Shown one piece after another: positions 15,230-16,298 of a DNA stretch of 16,298 bases (positions within the stretch are counted from its first letter, which is position 1; every line of letters begins with the position of its first letter). The position numbers and the translations under genes are program-made. The notes below the pieces were generated by a model. The model ran no database searches. It was given only the letters and a program-made list of their open reading frames with translations, and had not been told where the DNA came from. This stretch comes from an uncultured Clostridia bacterium (GTDB lineage Bacteria; Bacillota; Clostridia; Christensenellales; Aristaeellaceae), in NCBI GenBank assembly GCA_946496415.1, contig CAMMGP010000007.1, positions 1-16,298 on the forward strand, given 5' to 3'.

Positions 15230-15967
15230 ATGAACCTCATTGATATGTTCTATCGCGAGATCGAGGACGCGAAGAAGCGCAAGGTCCCGCTCGTCATCCC
15301 CATCGGTACCATCGAGTACCACGCCGAGCATGCCAGCGTCGGCTGCGATACCATGGTCATTACCGGCGTTCTGGAGCGCCTTGGCAAGAAAAAGGAGATC
15401 GTCGTCGCGCCGCCCATCTGGTACGGCGTGGCCAGTTACGCCGTGTGCGGCCCGGAAAAGAACACCATCCAGGTGGACGTGGACGTATACGAGGCCTACA
15501 TCGCCGAGATCCTCAAGTCCCTGGTGTGGGGCGGCTGGCAGAACATCTACATGGTGTTCCATCACCAGAGCGAGAACGACGGCCTCATGCCCATGTCCCT
15601 GGCCTGCATGAAGGCGGCCAAGAAAGTCACCATGCGCTATCTGGAAGAAAAGCGCGGCTATGGCTGGTGGGGCAGCAACGACATGCAGGATTACTACGAA
15701 AATCTCGAAACCGACGCCAACCCGCTGACGTTCATCAAGACCATACAGCTCATGGACGCGCAGGTGCAGAAGGATTGCGGCGGCTTCGATCACGCCGGCA
15801 AGTTCGAGACTTCCCTGCTCTCCGCCGTCTATCCGCAGAACGTCGACTTCGCGCGCACGGCCTGGAATACGGAATGGTTCGCCATCCCCTCGCAGGAAGC
15901 CAGCACGGAATTGGGCGAAAAGATGGTGGCGTTGACGCTTGCATACCTGGAAAAAACCATCGTATAG
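15230..15967 (+). CDS. Creatininase-family amidohydrolase
   Basis: A 245-residue cytoplasmic protein of the creatininase fold, a family that opens cyclic or linear amides with two metals. The first motif IPIGTIEYHAEH...GCD (23-40) keeps E29, H31 and D40, the usual metal ligands. The second motif, PPIWYGVASYAVCG, is recognisable but lacks the usual His. The loop normally NGHGGN or GHYEN reads FHHQSEND, with H112 and E115. The late motif DHAGKFETS (187-195) is well conserved. Relatives include creatininase, MftE and formamidopyrimidine or N-formyl amide hydrolases, so creatinine is not implied. AAAGGAGG precedes the ATG by five bases. It is the last gene of the cluster and directly follows the creatinase-like gene. 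Confidence 0.9.
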   Translation: MNLIDMFYREIEDAKKRKVPLVIPIGTIEYHAEHASVGCDTMVITGVLERLGKKKEIVVAPPIWYGVASYAVCGPEKNTIQVDVDVYEAYIAEILKSLVWGGWQNIYMVFHHQSENDGLMPMSLACMKAAKKVTMRYLEEKRGYGWWGSNDMQDYYENLETDANPLTFIKTIQLMDAQVQKDCGGFDHAGKFETSLLSAVYPQNVDFARTAWNTEWFAIPSQEASTELGEKMVALTLAYLEKTIV

Positions 15968-16019
15968 CCCCCCTGGCGCAAAAATACGGCGCCTGTCTGT
16001 GGCAAAAACACAAAAAGAC

Positions 16020-16047
16020 GCGGAGGACGCTTGACAGCGTCCGCCGC
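16020..16047 (-). terminator. Inverted repeat around the T-box -35 box; possible minus-strand terminator
   Basis: The arms GCGGAGGACGC (16020-16030) and GCGTCCGCCGC (16037-16047) match at 10 of 11 positions, and the 6-base loop is exactly the -35 hexamer TTGACA. On the + strand no T tract follows. On the minus strand the hairpin is followed by two T runs (complement of 16006-16019), as in an intrinsic terminator for antisense transcripts. It might alternatively be a DNA-level operator. Confidence 0.5.
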
Positions 16048-16059
16048 CTGTGGTATGCT
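16031..16059 (+). promoter_or_regulatory. Promoter of the T-box transcription unit
   Basis: A consensus -35 TTGACA (16031-16036), a 17-base spacer and TATGCT (16054-16059) with an upstream TGG extended -10 form the strongest sigma-A promoter in the window. Transcription should begin near 16066, just before the T-box leader. Confidence 0.88.
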
Positions 16060-16065
16060 CTATCT

Positions 16066-16298
16066 TGACAACGCGATGAAGAAGCCAAGTAGCGGGAGAA
16101 TGCCGGATCAAGAGAGCCTTCGGCCGGTGCGAGAAGGTGAAAGCGTCCCCGCGAATACCCTTCGGAGCGGCCCGGGCGAAGCGCCAGTAGTCCGGGACGG
16201 CTCGCGCCCGTGAACGCGCCCCGAGACGCCGCCGGTTTTCCGCGCGGCAAACGGAAGTGGTACCGCGATCCGTCGCCTTCCTTTGGGAGGGCGATTTT
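16066..16298 (+). promoter_or_regulatory. T-box leader (tRNA-sensing riboswitch), probably tyrosine-specific
   Basis: Uncharged tRNA binding to this leader prevents termination and turns on an aminoacyl-tRNA synthetase or amino-acid gene. Stem I shows the specifier loop: AGTA (16088-16091) on the 5' side and GAA-TAC (16153-16158) on the 3' side, closed by GCGGG/CCCGC. It also shows the distal AGAGAGCC and GGTG elements. A stem II region follows with AGTAG (16186-16190), GACGG (16196-16200) and CCGTGAAC. Stem III is GCCGCCGG-TTTT-CCGCGCGGC, near 16230-16248. The T-box TGGTACCGCG is at 16258-16267, within the antiterminator ACGGA/TCCGT. The codon after GAA is UAC, giving Tyr, and the T in TGGT pairs with an A discriminator base, consistent with tRNA-Tyr. 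Frame-shifted readings such as ACC (Thr) cannot be excluded. The controlled gene lies outside the window. Confidence 0.93.
16273..16298 (+). terminator. Regulated terminator of the T-box leader
   Basis: TCGCCTTCC (16273-16281) pairs with GGAGGGCGA (16286-16294) in a 9-bp stem with a T-rich loop, followed by a T run that reaches the window edge. Its 5' arm directly abuts the antiterminator arm TCCGT and shares its last base, so the two structures compete. Confidence 0.88.

Larger units (their letters stand above)
15968..16298 (+). other. Intergenic region: no gene; promoter and T-box leader
   Basis: No coding gene is supported in these 331 bases. The first 50 bases hold a small GGCGC/GCGCC hairpin (15975-15993) and A-rich tracts but no clear terminator for the sugar cluster. 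The rest holds an inverted repeat, a consensus promoter and a T-box leader, described separately. Confidence 0.8.

Noticed and set aside
13997..15967. A dedicated creatinine degradation pathway
   Set aside because: Although both folds are present, both proteins differ at active-site motifs, no sarcosine or urea genes are present, and the context is sugar import. Homology to the folds does not establish the substrate.
13493..16111. An 872-residue open frame on the minus strand
   Set aside because: It is antisense to ASRT, the mutarotase, the M24-like and creatininase genes and has the same shadow composition.
16031..16213. A 60-codon plus-strand frame at the right end
   Set aside because: It begins inside the -35 box and runs through the structured T-box leader; it is not a plausible gene.
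1..16298. CRISPR arrays, insertion sequences, tRNA or rRNA genes
   Set aside because: I saw no regularly spaced repeats, transposase-like proteins, terminal inverted repeats of an element, or tRNA/rRNA sequence.

Overview
The window is a GC-rich stretch (roughly 60% by eye) whose real genes all lie on the + strand. A T-box leader at the right end, a LacI-type regulator, rbs-type sugar ABC transporters and strong AGGAGG ribosome sites point to a Firmicute, probably a high-GC gut or rumen Clostridium relative. The taxon is inferred, not shown.

Left block (1-2691): guaB (IMP dehydrogenase) with an intrinsic terminator. It is followed by a separately promoted gene for an unrecognised membrane protein that carries a Cys/His zinc-type motif and ends in its own strong terminator. 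That gene's promoter has a run of nine G in its spacer.

Central block (2749-15967): one long co-directional cluster. It comprises a LacI-family repressor, a sugar-binding protein, a TIM-barrel glycoside hydrolase-like enzyme, ABC ATPase 1, permease 1, ABC ATPase 2, permease 2, a second sugar-binding protein, an ASRT-family (Anabaena sensory rhodopsin transducer-like) sugar-sensor domain protein, an L-rhamnose mutarotase family protein, an M24/creatinase-like protein that has lost the two metal-binding Asp, and a creatininase-family amidohydrolase. The cluster thus holds two complete rbs-type ABC importers plus a glycosidase and a four-gene cassette of unassigned chemistry. A shared operator-like palindrome (core CAAACGATTG) lies on the lacI promoter, twice before the first binding-protein gene and, one base changed, before the hydrolase gene. 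This supports local and autogenous control by the LacI protein. Stem-loops follow both binding-protein genes and sit in several other gaps.

Right end (15968-16298): a consensus promoter (TTGACA-17-TATGCT) drives a full T-box tRNA-sensing leader with specifier loop, stem II, stem III, the T-box TGGTACCGCG and a terminator whose T run ends the window. The specifier reads most naturally as UAC (Tyr), so the gene beyond the window is probably tyrS or another tyrosine-related gene.

Working model: the LacI protein senses an imported sugar or glycoside. The two importers bring in related ligands, the hydrolase cleaves a glycoside in the cytoplasm, and the mutarotase interconverts anomers of a released 6-deoxy-sugar-like product. 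The ASRT protein may bind the sugar. The paired creatinase-like and creatininase-like enzymes may act on an amide, lactam or C-N bond of the aglycone or a modified sugar. The last step is speculative and is the most novel part of the window.
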